DNA of 64,000 nucleotides. Origin: a virus. The stretch is from the IMG/VR virus record IMGVR_UViG_3300020442_000009, positions 1-64,000 of that record, one strand, 5' to 3'. Made by a program: the position numbers and the translations under genes. Below are positions 54,640 through 63,555 of this stretch, in pieces; within the stretch, counting starts at the first letter, position 1; each line of letters opens with the position of its first letter. The notes below the pieces were generated by a model. The model did not search any database, was not told the DNA's origin, and saw nothing but the letters and a program-made list of their open reading frames with translations.

Positions 54640-55253
54640 TATTGTTTTTCAGCACATAACCAAACTTTTTTACTAAACTCCTCTTGCATAAAATGCTTTA
54701 AGTTGTTTTCTTCAAATTTATTTTTTATGTGAGAGTATTCAATTTCATGCCAGTTCCAAATTTTATCTTTTATGTAATCATTAAAAAAGTTTTTATCATG
54801 AGCATAATCATGAGCCATAATGAAATCTCCAGACTTTAAGAAAGAACTAAGTAAATTAAATTCTCTGTATTTACATCCACCATCACATAACAATAATGTT
54901 TTTTTTGAATTATTTAAATATTCATGAATGGATGCATCTTCTTTAATTTTATCCATAACATTGTTGAAAATATTCTCATCATATTTAATAATTTCACCTC
55001 TGGATAAGTAGGGCTCCATTCCTCTTGTTCCTGTATTAGGGTCATATGTAATAATTTTGCAAGAATCATTGCCGCATTCATTTAAGGCATCTCTAACTAT
55101 TAATGTAGTTCCAGCCTGAGCAGTTCCTATTTCAATTACTTGATCGAAAGTAATCTGTTGAAAAAGTTTTAAGAAAGTATCATAGATACCTTCTACTTGC
55201 ATTGCTGTAACAGTATGACCTAACTTTGATTTGTATGCAAACCATCCCTTCAT
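54639..55253 (-). CDS. SAM-dependent methyltransferase (CmcI/Methyltransf_24-like)
   Basis: A 204-residue class I methyltransferase. DQVIEIGTAQAGTTLIV is the SAM-binding G-x-x-x-G loop, IITYDPNTGTRG the acidic loop, and LLLCDGGCKYREFNLLSSFL with FIMAHDYAHDK the metal or catalytic region seen in CmcI-type O-methyltransferases. Probably methylates a sugar made by the adjacent enzymes. Confidence 0.78.
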   Translation of the reverse strand: MKGWFAYKSKLGHTVTAMQVEGIYDTFLKLFQQITFDQVIEIGTAQAGTTLIVRDALNECGNDSCKIITYDPNTGTRGMEPYLSRGEIIKYDENIFNNVMDKIKEDASIHEYLNNSKKTLLLCDGGCKYREFNLLSSFLKSGDFIMAHDYAHDKNFFNDYIKDKIWNWHEIEYSHIKNKFEENNLKHFMQEEFSKKVWLCAEKQ

Positions 55254-55254
55254 T

Positions 55255-56502
55255 TTATAATGTACTTTCTACTCTTTCGGCCCAGCCTTTTGATTTACTG
55301 TGAGCCCACATGACCCACTTTGTTGGCTTGCCTTTTGTGTTTTGATTAAATATATTTTCAAAGCTTAACCATTCTCCTGACTGAGAAAATTCTCTTTTAA
55401 TTCTAGCTTCATCCCAATCATCTCTAAATACAGAATTGCCATCTTTATCATCAAATGCAACAATCATACAATCATAATCATTACCTTTAAATTCAGATTT
55501 GTTTACATTAATACAGTGATAAAAAGAATCCACCCAAGGGTTTGTTTCTTCGTCTACTGGAGGATTATGTGGAACCTTATGGTCTAATGTATATTGCTGT
55601 ATTCTGTGATTAGTAAAATCTAAACCTGCAAAATTTTGATAATCTTCTATGGTTCTTTCGTTTCCAATATCAAAATCAGTAAGATCAAAGCCGTTGTCTT
55701 CAACTCGCAATAATTGGCGTATTTTTGCTCTCGCTTTCTCTTGGCCCTTGTTAAAATCTTTCCCAGCTTTATAAAAATCATCCCATACTAATATACCATC
55801 TCTTTCTTCCCTCATTGTAGCATGCCAAATAACTGGTTTAGGTAGGTGATATATATCATAGCCGTGGGTATACCCCCTGATTGTCATGTGCAATTCTTCG
55901 CCGCTAAACACAATATCTGGGTCATGCCTAATTGTTTTTCCCCAATCATTACTTGAAAATAAGAAATGTCCAGAAACGTATCTTCCTGCAATGGGCTCTT
56001 TTGTGTTTGGGTAATGGCCCGGTCTTACAAAACATGTGCCATGAGGGTAGAAACAAACTACATGCGTTTGCCAAGTTTCATTGACTCGATCTTTAGGGTC
56101 ATTAAATGGATTGTAATAGGGTAAGTAACCTCCTATGATTACCTTCTTTGATTTTTTTAAAAGTTTATTATGTAGCCTGATTAGATAATCATCCCAATTC
56201 TTGTCAAACCTGTGGTGAGAATCTAATTGTAATAAATAATCTTCATCAGTTAGAAGTTCATCGTTGATTAAGCCTCTAGCATAAGGTAATCCTTTAGCTT
56301 CGTTGTAAGGTATATCAATAATTTTAAACCTAGGGTCTGATCTAAATTCATCTATGTTATCAAATTTATCTTGTTCGTTAAACTGCCTACAGATACCAAA
56401 GTAAATTCTCTTAGGGTGCTTTGCATTTTCTAAAGCACTTTTAATTGTTGGAAGCAATTCTGGCTCTCTGTATGCAGGAAGATGAACTAAGATTGATTTC
56501 AT
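55255..56502 (-). CDS. GlcNAc-transferase-like glycosyltransferase (PF11397-like)
   Basis: A 415-residue GT-A enzyme: SILVHLPAYREPELLPTIKS opening, LLQLDSHHRFDKNWD (D-S-H, metal site), FSGEELHMTIRGYTHGYDIY and a conserved H/W end (VIWHATMREERD), as in the skp1/polypeptide GlcNAc-transferase family. Paralogue of the next gene. The cassette is unusual for a phage replication region; product could be a glycoprotein virion or host glycan. Confidence 0.82.
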   Translation of the reverse strand: MKSILVHLPAYREPELLPTIKSALENAKHPKRIYFGICRQFNEQDKFDNIDEFRSDPRFKIIDIPYNEAKGLPYARGLINDELLTDEDYLLQLDSHHRFDKNWDDYLIRLHNKLLKKSKKVIIGGYLPYYNPFNDPKDRVNETWQTHVVCFYPHGTCFVRPGHYPNTKEPIAGRYVSGHFLFSSNDWGKTIRHDPDIVFSGEELHMTIRGYTHGYDIYHLPKPVIWHATMREERDGILVWDDFYKAGKDFNKGQEKARAKIRQLLRVEDNGFDLTDFDIGNERTIEDYQNFAGLDFTNHRIQQYTLDHKVPHNPPVDEETNPWVDSFYHCINVNKSEFKGNDYDCMIVAFDDKDGNSVFRDDWDEARIKREFSQSGEWLSFENIFNQNTKGKPTKWVMWAHSKSKGWAERVESTL

Positions 56503-57764
56503 ATGTGAGGTATTTCTCCTTCAATAATTTCCATCCAACCTTTTTCTTTGCTATGAGGCCACACTAGCCATTTTTTTGGAATAACACTAGTATTAAAATC
56601 TCTCCACATTCTAACAAAATCATCACTAGGATCGTTTAACATTAAATTATTTAATTCATTTTCATCTGCATCAAGTCTTACTAATTCTTTTCCATTTTTA
56701 TCTTTAAATGCAACAACCCAAACATCATAATCTTTTTCTGTAAATGCAGGCTTATGTATATCTATACAATATTTAAATTTTGAAACAAACTTTGCATCAT
56801 ATTTCTTTTTATCTTTTATGAATTTTATTGGAGGAACTTTTCTGTCATAAGTGTCTTGATGTACTCTCCTGTCCTTGAATTTAATGCCCGCATACCTTTC
56901 GTAATCTACAAGACTTCTAACTTTTCCTAGACCATACTTTGGAAAATGTTTTCTTCTGATTCCATCCACTCCAAGAAGCTCTTTAAATCTTAAAAAACTT
57001 TTGTTATTTAATTCTTCCCATTTGGCAACATCATCCCAATGTCTTGAGCCTTTTGCTCTTGTATAATGATGCCAAAACCAAGGTCTGTGAAGGTGAAATA
57101 AGTCATACCCATGAGTAAAAGCTCTGACTGCAAGAGAGCTTTCTTCTCCATGAAAATATAGATGGGGATCATATGGAACCTCTTTAACAAAGTTGCCCTG
57201 AGAGAATAAAAAATGACCAGATAAAAATCTAGCTCGCTCTGGTTCAGCTTTTTTATCTTGTATGCTTTCTGGAAAAATAAAAATAGGTCCTTCTGGCATA
57301 AATCTATCTATGTATGTTCTCCAAACATCATTTAGTTTATCTTCATTCTTTGAACCTGTGTCTGGGTCATAAGAAGGCAAGTAAGAAGAGATGATGGGTT
57401 TTTTGTGACCTTTTTTAATTAAAGATCTAAATGTTTTTTTAATTTTAAAATCCCAATCTTTTATAAATCTATGGTGAGAATCTAATTGAAAATAAAACTC
57501 TTCATCATCATATAGTTTTTGAATTTTATGCCTAGCATTGCATACTCCTACGGATTTACTCCATAGTGTTTCAATGATTTTAAATCTTTTATCTTTTTTA
57601 TATTTGGTTAAATCATCGAAGCCATCGTCTGGGTGGTACTGCCTTGATATTGCAAACACTAAATTCTGTGGCATTTTAGCATTTTTAATGCAGTCTTCTA
57701 TTGTTGGTATTAGCTCAGAATCTCTGTAGCTTGCTATAGAAATAAAAATTTTATTTTTCTTCAT
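56499..57764 (-). CDS. GlcNAc-transferase-like glycosyltransferase, paralogue
   Basis: A 421-residue enzyme: KNKIFISIASYRDSELIPTI, FYFQLDSHHRFIKDWD (D-S-H), FHGEESSLAVRAFTHGYDLF, HLHRPWFWHHYTRAKGSRHW. Same family as 55255-56502 but diverged, so the two probably use different acceptors or linkages. ATG 57764 is chosen, overlapping the recA end by 14 bp; 57782 would overlap by 32 bp. Confidence 0.82.
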   Translation of the reverse strand: MKKNKIFISIASYRDSELIPTIEDCIKNAKMPQNLVFAISRQYHPDDGFDDLTKYKKDKRFKIIETLWSKSVGVCNARHKIQKLYDDEEFYFQLDSHHRFIKDWDFKIKKTFRSLIKKGHKKPIISSYLPSYDPDTGSKNEDKLNDVWRTYIDRFMPEGPIFIFPESIQDKKAEPERARFLSGHFLFSQGNFVKEVPYDPHLYFHGEESSLAVRAFTHGYDLFHLHRPWFWHHYTRAKGSRHWDDVAKWEELNNKSFLRFKELLGVDGIRRKHFPKYGLGKVRSLVDYERYAGIKFKDRRVHQDTYDRKVPPIKFIKDKKKYDAKFVSKFKYCIDIHKPAFTEKDYDVWVVAFKDKNGKELVRLDADENELNNLMLNDPSDDFVRMWRDFNTSVIPKKWLVWPHSKEKGWMEIIEGEIPHI

Positions 57765-58845
57765 TAAATATTTTCCTAACAATTGTTTCGAAGTGCTTTC
57801 TTATATTAATATTTGACTCTATTAGTTCAAGTAATTTTTGATCTCCTTGTATTTTTTCAGGACAATCAATTTTTGATTTTTTGAGGTCAGATAAAAGGTC
57901 TTCATCGAAGGATATCCAAGCTCCTTTTTTTTCTATAAATCCCCAAAGATACATCATGTCTATAATTTCTTTTTCTTTCCATATGGAATTACCATCGATT
58001 CTCCCATAGCGAATTGGATACCTGACTTGGGCTCCAGTTTTTTCATTAACACTTTTTCTAAATCTAATTTTGCAATAGTGGCCAATTGGATTGCCCTTGT
58101 CTTCTAGTTTTGTTGCCGAAGGATTTTGCCACATGATATCATTGTTGTATCTTTCTTCAAATTCTAAAATAAAATTAGCATAATGCTTTATTGCATTACC
58201 TCCAGCTTGTTTTACTTTTGGACCTCCTCTTGCAGCATATGGATTGGAAGCTACCTCAACTCTAACTTGAGAAGTAAGTAACATCATATGTCCCATTTTG
58301 GTGATAGGTAGTACCATCTTTTTTAAAAAAACTGATGTAACTAATGCTCCCCCGGCAACTTGTTCACTTTCTGCAAAAGGTTTGTCTACATCATTCATTC
58401 TGCAAAGAGCATCTACACTATCAATAATAAACATATATTTTTTACTTTCTTCATTATTGAATACTAGATCCCTTATAAACTCAAAAACTTTTTCAAAAAT
58501 ATTACAGTCTAATACAAAAAACTTTTCAGGGTCTTGGTCTACTCCTGTTCTTTTTAACATTTCTTTGCTTAGCCTACCTTCTGATTTTACTATGACAACC
58601 ATTCCATTTTTACCAAAATGTGATTGAAAATTTTTAGCAACTGTTAGTGCGCAGCTAGTTTTTCCTCCTTCATTAACTCCTGTGAACCGATGAGCTCCTG
58701 CGGGAAATCCTCCACCTAATGCGAGGTCTAAATTTAAACTTCCACTGGATACTTTGTAGTCTTCTTCTTCGAAATTATTGAAATGATATTTTTGATTGTC
58801 CTTGTCTTGTAAGAACTTATTGATTTGATCTAATGTTTTGCTCAT
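57751..58845 (-). CDS. RecA-family recombinase
   Basis: A 364-residue RecA/UvsX-like protein. Walker A GVNEGGKTS (56-64, with an unusual N-E in place of E-S/S-S), Walker B YMFIIDSVDALC, L1/L2 region SQVRVEVASNPYAARGGPKV and GGNAIKHYANFILEF. Length is close to RecA. It would handle strand exchange for replication restart and repair. Downstream of the 110-aa gene, in a short unit driven by the 59181-59209 promoter. Confidence 0.92.
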   Translation of the reverse strand: MSKTLDQINKFLQDKDNQKYHFNNFEEEDYKVSSGSLNLDLALGGGFPAGAHRFTGVNEGGKTSCALTVAKNFQSHFGKNGMVVIVKSEGRLSKEMLKRTGVDQDPEKFFVLDCNIFEKVFEFIRDLVFNNEESKKYMFIIDSVDALCRMNDVDKPFAESEQVAGGALVTSVFLKKMVLPITKMGHMMLLTSQVRVEVASNPYAARGGPKVKQAGGNAIKHYANFILEFEERYNNDIMWQNPSATKLEDKGNPIGHYCKIRFRKSVNEKTGAQVRYPIRYGRIDGNSIWKEKEIIDMMYLWGFIEKKGAWISFDEDLLSDLKKSKIDCPEKIQGDQKLLELIESNINIRKHFETIVRKIFNEEK

Positions 58846-59174
58846 GATAAAAACTCTCTAATTGTTTTTGGTTTTTTGTTTATAATTGCATCCTTGCCAC
58901 TTTTTTCTCCAAGAGTTTGACTTGTTATCTCTGGTAACTTATAATGAAATTCATTATACTTTTTTTCAAGAATTTTTTTTCCGTAGTCTGATTTTAATAT
59001 ACGAAGCGAATCCCATTCTTGGTTAAAATTTACTTTACTCCAAAACTCCATATTTGGATAGTTTTCTAGGAGGTCATTAAATAATTTAAATTCCCTTTTC
59101 CAAAATACAGCTCTCTGATTTGGGGGAATTTGTATAATTCTTTTTAATATTTCTCTCTTATTATACTTTGTCAC
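58842..59174 (-). CDS. Hypothetical basic protein, 110 aa, GTG start
   Basis: Basic helical protein (TKYNKREILKRIIQIPPNQR; FWKREFKLFNDLLENYPN) overlapping the recA start by 4 bp. Its promoter ends 6 nt before the GTG, so this is a leaderless GTG start. Position suggests a recombination partner, for example a mediator for RecA loading, but that is inference. Confidence 0.65.
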   Translation of the reverse strand: MTKYNKREILKRIIQIPPNQRAVFWKREFKLFNDLLENYPNMEFWSKVNFNQEWDSLRILKSDYGKKILEKKYNEFHYKLPEITSQTLGEKSGKDAIINKKPKTIREFLS

Positions 59175-59180
59175 TAAAGT

Positions 59181-59209
59181 ATAATAGCATATACAAAAAC
59201 AAAAGTCAA
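59181..59209 (-). promoter_or_regulatory. Sigma70-like promoter, leaderless (GTG start)
   Basis: Minus strand: TTGACT (59209-59204), 17 bp, TATTAT (59186-59181), 6 nt to the GTG at 59174. Confidence 0.65.
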
Positions 59210-59216
59210 CAATATT

Positions 59217-60431
59217 TTATACTAAAGGTTTATTTAGTGGAGTTTTAATCGACTTGCCTTGTGGATGAGTTCCGCAAGAATGATCAATGTCGCTTAGTCT
59301 GCCTCCATCACTTTGGTAATTTCCGTCCCTGCAAGATGCACCTTGTGGGTGACCCTCTCCAAAAGTATTAGTACCTTCATTGCAATCATCAAAACACATT
59401 TCTCGATACCTATCGGTGGCGGCACTAAAACTTTTAGAAGATGTGAAATTACTGTCTGTGTGAATTTCCGATAAACAATTTTCTAATTCTCCGTCTGGGT
59501 CATCATCCCACTCTTCCCCACAGGGAGATTCACTAACTAGGATTGAATCGGAGTCGTAGCAAGTCCATTGGTCCTCAGGTAGACTTTCTTCGCCTTTACA
59601 AGGACGTGGACTTTCGACGACTACATAATATGGAACATTTAAAGTACGCTCATAACAATCAATGCAATGATTGGCTTGGTCATAAATAGTTGCTTTAGCC
59701 CAGTCTGCTCTTGCATTGCAAATATTGCATTCATGACCCCATGTTGTTTTGTCTTTATCTGAACCTTTAGGTGAACAGGGTTGATCTGCAGATGCCACAT
59801 CAGAAGTTATTGCCCATTTATCCCAGTCTAATAATAATTTTCCTTTTGTTACATATATATTAGCTTTTAATGTACCATTACTATCAATTAATTCACCTCC
59901 ATTATTAATGGAAAATTCCCTACTATATCTATCTGCTTCTTGTGTGAGTATGTCGTAGGGTGGATATTTAGGATCATTTGGCAAATTCACTGGTCTGCCT
60001 AGAACTGTATTAGGGATTGTTATATCTTTGCCGTAATCATTAATATAAAAATGTTCATTGCTGGTAGGTGCAGAGTCTTTACCTACAGTAACTCCATATT
60101 CATTGGTATATAATGATCCATCCACTTCAAAGCCATATTCAGCTGGTTCTTCTTCGTATTTTCCTGAACAATCTAAAAGTATAGCTTCGCAGCCTCTAGC
60201 AACCGGAGCATCTACTCTAAACCAATAATCATCAGATTTTAATCCGTGGTAATCTCCAGACATTAAATTACAAGGAACTTTACCGACACTTGGTTCTCTT
60301 ATGCAGTGAGACTCTACTCTATGAACGTCGCCTCCTTGTTTATTAATTAGGTAATAATGGTCGGTTTTATTATTTTCTTCATCCTTTCTGTTTAGGATGT
60401 AATGTACATGTGTGTATGCTTTGTATGACAT
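59217..60431 (-). CDS. Cysteine-rich protein, probably virion
   Basis: A 404-residue acidic protein with many cysteines, including a zinc-ribbon-like pair (ECNICNARADW and NHCIDCYERT) and later CNEGT and CGTHPQGKS. The C-terminal half has CxxC/Cx8C-type spacing and Gly/Ser loops. It is followed by another Cys-rich gene; the cluster 59217-62438 is probably late and could be appendage proteins. No family recognised. Confidence 0.6.
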   Translation of the reverse strand: MSYKAYTHVHYILNRKDEENNKTDHYYLINKQGGDVHRVESHCIREPSVGKVPCNLMSGDYHGLKSDDYWFRVDAPVARGCEAILLDCSGKYEEEPAEYGFEVDGSLYTNEYGVTVGKDSAPTSNEHFYINDYGKDITIPNTVLGRPVNLPNDPKYPPYDILTQEADRYSREFSINNGGELIDSNGTLKANIYVTKGKLLLDWDKWAITSDVASADQPCSPKGSDKDKTTWGHECNICNARADWAKATIYDQANHCIDCYERTLNVPYYVVVESPRPCKGEESLPEDQWTCYDSDSILVSESPCGEEWDDDPDGELENCLSEIHTDSNFTSSKSFSAATDRYREMCFDDCNEGTNTFGEGHPQGASCRDGNYQSDGGRLSDIDHSCGTHPQGKSIKTPLNKPLV

Positions 60432-60433
60432 AT

Positions 60434-61444
60434 TTATCCCGCAGTAGTAATTAAATGTGAAGTTTCAAAATTTCCACCATGTTTTGCATTGTACCAACTT
60501 GTTAATTGTTCAACACAATCTTGACACCCACCTTCGTCTGCATCTCTAGAAGTTCCAGTAAATTCTAGCGTACCTTCTTGTCTCTCGTGAGTAAGGTCGT
60601 CTGTAGGAGATGTTGAATTTATCATATCTGGGGTGGCATTTTTAGCACAGGTTTTACATGTTCGAATATTAAGCTCATGTTTTTTTCCACCCGGAGATTT
60701 TGAATCTACTTTGATTGTAACTTTAGTTTTTGTGACTGTTATGATTAATTGTTCTTGTGTGTGTGTATGGAAATTACTTGTGTAAAATTTATCAAACTCA
60801 TCAAAAAGAACTTTAGTTTTTAAAGTTTCAATTTTTTTAATGTATGTATGAGCAAAAACTTCATGATTAAAACCATTATAAGTTGAATCTAGCATTTTTA
60901 AGCCTGTATCTTTATGAGTTTTATTTGTGTAAGGCTTTTGGACTCCATAAGGGTGGTTTCCTGCATCAGACATGTCATAACCCACAAAAAGTTGGTTGTA
61001 TTCATAGTCTAAAGATGAATGTCTATGTGACAAACCTACTGCTGCTGGAGTTATATTTCTTCTTTTAAATGAATGATAGTAAGACTGCGCAATTAGGCAG
61101 CATTTTTCCTTGTTTTCGGAAGGGAAAACAGCTGTTGAGCCTTGTAGGTCAAATGTACCCCTACTAGCATCATACATTCCTGCTACTCCGTAGGCTTTAG
61201 CCTGATCAACTTCATCATACAATAATTTAAAACAATAAGAATCAATGCCTTTGCAACCCTTTGAGGTTTTTTTTGTACCAATTATTTTGTATGGAACACA
61301 TAAATCACTACCAACAAATTTTTCATCTGCATCTTTGAAAAATTTCCAAAAGTCTAAACTCCATTTTTTATTTTTGTCAATTCCCATGCTTGATCCCAAT
61401 GGGAACATCATGACTTCTTTTCTAGTTAGAGGAGTGTTTTGCAT
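60434..61444 (-). CDS. Hypothetical protein, 336 aa, probably structural
   Basis: Mixed alpha/beta protein with several Cys pairs (CKGIDSYC; RTCKTCAKNATPD; GCQDCVEQL) matching the style of its neighbour at 59217-60431; the RTCKTC and GCQDC positions repeat the ribbon pattern. 6 bp from the 100-aa gene. Unrecognised; a virion component is the most likely guess. Confidence 0.6.
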   Translation of the reverse strand: MQNTPLTRKEVMMFPLGSSMGIDKNKKWSLDFWKFFKDADEKFVGSDLCVPYKIIGTKKTSKGCKGIDSYCFKLLYDEVDQAKAYGVAGMYDASRGTFDLQGSTAVFPSENKEKCCLIAQSYYHSFKRRNITPAAVGLSHRHSSLDYEYNQLFVGYDMSDAGNHPYGVQKPYTNKTHKDTGLKMLDSTYNGFNHEVFAHTYIKKIETLKTKVLFDEFDKFYTSNFHTHTQEQLIITVTKTKVTIKVDSKSPGGKKHELNIRTCKTCAKNATPDMINSTSPTDDLTHERQEGTLEFTGTSRDADEGGCQDCVEQLTSWYNAKHGGNFETSHLITTAG

Positions 61445-61450
61445 GGCATT

Positions 61451-61753
61451 TTATCTCCGATAACCTCGACCATCGTGGGGTGGGTGTATGTCCCTATATG
61501 CTCTGTGATCACTTTTAATCGCTCTCCTCGCTTTCGCTGTAGTTATATGAGAGGAGTCAAAAACAAAAACAGGATCTCCTAGTGCAGAAAGTAATTTCGC
61601 TGCATTGCCTTTGCTGTAGGCTATATATGCTAAATCACTTGCACTAGTCTGGTCTATTTCTCTCTTTTTAGCATTCCATATCTCATAATTACCAAAGTAT
61701 CCATTGGCACTCGGATCTTTACATGCATCACACTTTCCGTTTACATCACCCAC
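61451..61753 (-). CDS. Hypothetical protein, 100 aa
   Basis: Starts GDVNGKCDACKDPSANGYFG with an N-terminal CxxC, then a helical Ala-rich part and a basic, His/Arg-rich end (YRDIHPPHDGRGYRR). Overlaps the upstream gene by 8 bp. Same Cys-pair theme as its neighbours. Confidence 0.6.
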   Translation of the reverse strand: MGDVNGKCDACKDPSANGYFGNYEIWNAKKREIDQTSASDLAYIAYSKGNAAKLLSALGDPVFVFDSSHITTAKARRAIKSDHRAYRDIHPPHDGRGYRR

Positions 61754-62438
61754 AGCTACTTCCCTCGAAATTGTTATTATAATTTTTGTCTACTGATATT
61801 TCAGAGCTGGAAACTCCCTGTCCCTTAATGTATGCAGAGTCAGAGTTTCCTATTATTTCTACATCGACATATGAAACGATATCCATGCCGTTAAATTCTA
61901 CAATTGGCTCGCCGTTCTCGCCAACTATAACATCTCCTCCGTTTCCTAAATTATACTGTTGCATTTCTGAATCTAATTTAATTTTTATTTCTTTTTCTGA
62001 AGCATTTCTTTTATTCATACTTAAGCCTTCAAAGAAAACATTTTTGCCAAAACTTCCACCAAAAAATTCAAACTTTTCTGAGTAAAAGTAATTTCCTTTG
62101 AATGCCCAGCCGTAATCTTTAATGTGTTCTGGCTTAGGATCTGCACAGTTTGTGACTGATTTTTGTTTTGTTTGATAAGGAATGCGCGATTTTACATCAT
62201 CCCATTCACTTAATTCCGGTTTAAGTCTGTATGTTTTACTCGCAACTCCTTCTAGTTCGTCGGCTGAAAAGGAACCTGCTTCTAAATCTATGAACCTGTA
62301 TCCTCTATCATATAGGTCTTGAATTTTATCCTGTTCAGCCTTACCACATTCTGCACCTTCTGCTGCAGGAATTTTTTTGGCTTTTTCATCTCCATATTTT
62401 TCTAGAGCTTGAGCTAATGATGCATATTGTATGGCCAT
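61746..62438 (-). CDS. Hypothetical protein, 230 aa, first of the Cys-rich unit
   Basis: Helical N-terminus (IQYASLAQALEKYGDEKAKK), a beta-rich aromatic middle (FKGNYFYSEKFEFFGGSFGK) and a Gly/Asn/Ser-rich end with a final Cys. TGTATA box 7 nt before the ATG. Heads the four-gene unit 59217-62438, suggesting a late structural cassette. Confidence 0.6.
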   Translation of the reverse strand: MAIQYASLAQALEKYGDEKAKKIPAAEGAECGKAEQDKIQDLYDRGYRFIDLEAGSFSADELEGVASKTYRLKPELSEWDDVKSRIPYQTKQKSVTNCADPKPEHIKDYGWAFKGNYFYSEKFEFFGGSFGKNVFFEGLSMNKRNASEKEIKIKLDSEMQQYNLGNGGDVIVGENGEPIVEFNGMDIVSYVDVEIIGNSDSAYIKGQGVSSSEISVDKNYNNNFEGSSCG

Positions 62439-62445
62439 ACATATA

Positions 62446-62451
62446 TATACA
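62446..62451 (-). promoter_or_regulatory. TGTAAT-type promoter box (TGTATA variant)
   Basis: Minus strand TGGTGTATATATATGTATG: core 62451-62446, 7 nt to the ATG at 62438. Confidence 0.5.
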
Positions 62452-62472
62452 CCAAGACAATCATTTTTCTAT

Positions 62473-63486
62473 TTAAAAATCGTCTTCCAAAGAGCCACTT
62501 TGTTGATATTCTCTAACTCTTCTTTCGAAAAAATTACCCATGGCCTGAACATCAACAACCTCGCCCAGCCAAGGAAAAGGGTTTTTGTCACTAGGAAAGC
62601 GATAGTCTAAACCAATAGATTCTAGTCTTCTGTTACCTATATAATGCATATAGTCAACAAACATTTCTGCATTTAAACCAAGAATCCCTGTAGGTAAGAC
62701 ATCATGAGCATATGCAATTTCAAGTTCAACTGCTTTTTTAATATGCTCAACAAATTCATCTTGTATTTTTTTAGTCCATATAGATGGATTTTGCTCAATT
62801 AAAGTATTAATTAGGTATGCCCCAAAAGCAATATGTGAACTCTCATCTCTTAAAGTATATTTTATTTGATCAGAAATGCCCTGAAGTTTATTTTGTCTGC
62901 CTAATGCAAGCAGCATTGCAAAGCCGCTAAAGAAAAAAGTTCCTTCACATACAATCCAATAAGTTAAAAAGTTTCTAAGTATCTCTTGCTTACCTTCTTT
63001 AGTATGTGGATTGAAATCTTGACGACTAATGTCATTAGTGATACCCATTAAAAAATCATCTTTAGCTTTTATGCTTGGAATTGTCTCATAGGCTGTAAAA
63101 ACCTCATCAATATCTAGGTCAAGACTGTCACAAATATAAACTACCGTAAGATTGTGAAGGCTTTCTTCAAAAGCTTGACGCAAAATATACTGACGGCATT
63201 CAGCGTCCGTAATAAATCTGAAAGCCGAAAGCAAAAGGTTATTACCAACCAAAGACTCGCTTCCAGCAAAAAATCCAAGACAGCGTTTGACGAGTAATTT
63301 TTCATCTTCTGTGATTTCATTATTTTTCCATTGTTTAATATCATTCTGCATGCTAATTTCAGTAGGCATCCAGTTATTTGCACAGCTCTTTAGGAATAAA
63401 TCCCATGCATATTTATGTTTGTGAGGAAGTATTCTGTTTACTCCAGCAATATTTTTAGTTAAAAGTTCTCCTGTTTTTTCGCTCAT
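62473..63486 (-). CDS. nrdB: Ribonucleotide reductase beta subunit, class Ic-like
   Basis: A 337-residue R2 protein. Metal ligands: E77 (GSESLVGNN), E108 and H111 (FEESLHN), E181 (VCEGTFF), E215 and H218 (RDESSHIA). The position of the radical Tyr (four after H111) is V115; E77 replaces the usual Asp. Both features recall class Ic Mn/Fe R2 proteins such as that of Chlamydia trachomatis, which has Phe there. The alpha subunit is not in the window. Promoter 63527-63555. Confidence 0.92.
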   Translation of the reverse strand: MSEKTGELLTKNIAGVNRILPHKHKYAWDLFLKSCANNWMPTEISMQNDIKQWKNNEITEDEKLLVKRCLGFFAGSESLVGNNLLLSAFRFITDAECRQYILRQAFEESLHNLTVVYICDSLDLDIDEVFTAYETIPSIKAKDDFLMGITNDISRQDFNPHTKEGKQEILRNFLTYWIVCEGTFFFSGFAMLLALGRQNKLQGISDQIKYTLRDESSHIAFGAYLINTLIEQNPSIWTKKIQDEFVEHIKKAVELEIAYAHDVLPTGILGLNAEMFVDYMHYIGNRRLESIGLDYRFPSDKNPFPWLGEVVDVQAMGNFFERRVREYQQSGSLEDDF

Positions 63487-63526
63487 TATGTATGGTATAT
63501 CGTATTATTATGTTTTTAGGTTCATA

Positions 63527-63555
63527 ATAATAGCAAAAAAATATTAAAGTGTCAA
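63527..63555 (-). promoter_or_regulatory. Sigma70-like promoter of nrdB
   Basis: Minus strand: TTGACA (63555-63550), 17 bp, TATTAT (63532-63527), 40 nt to the ATG at 63486. Unlike the others of its class it gives a leader of about 34 nt. Confidence 0.6.
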
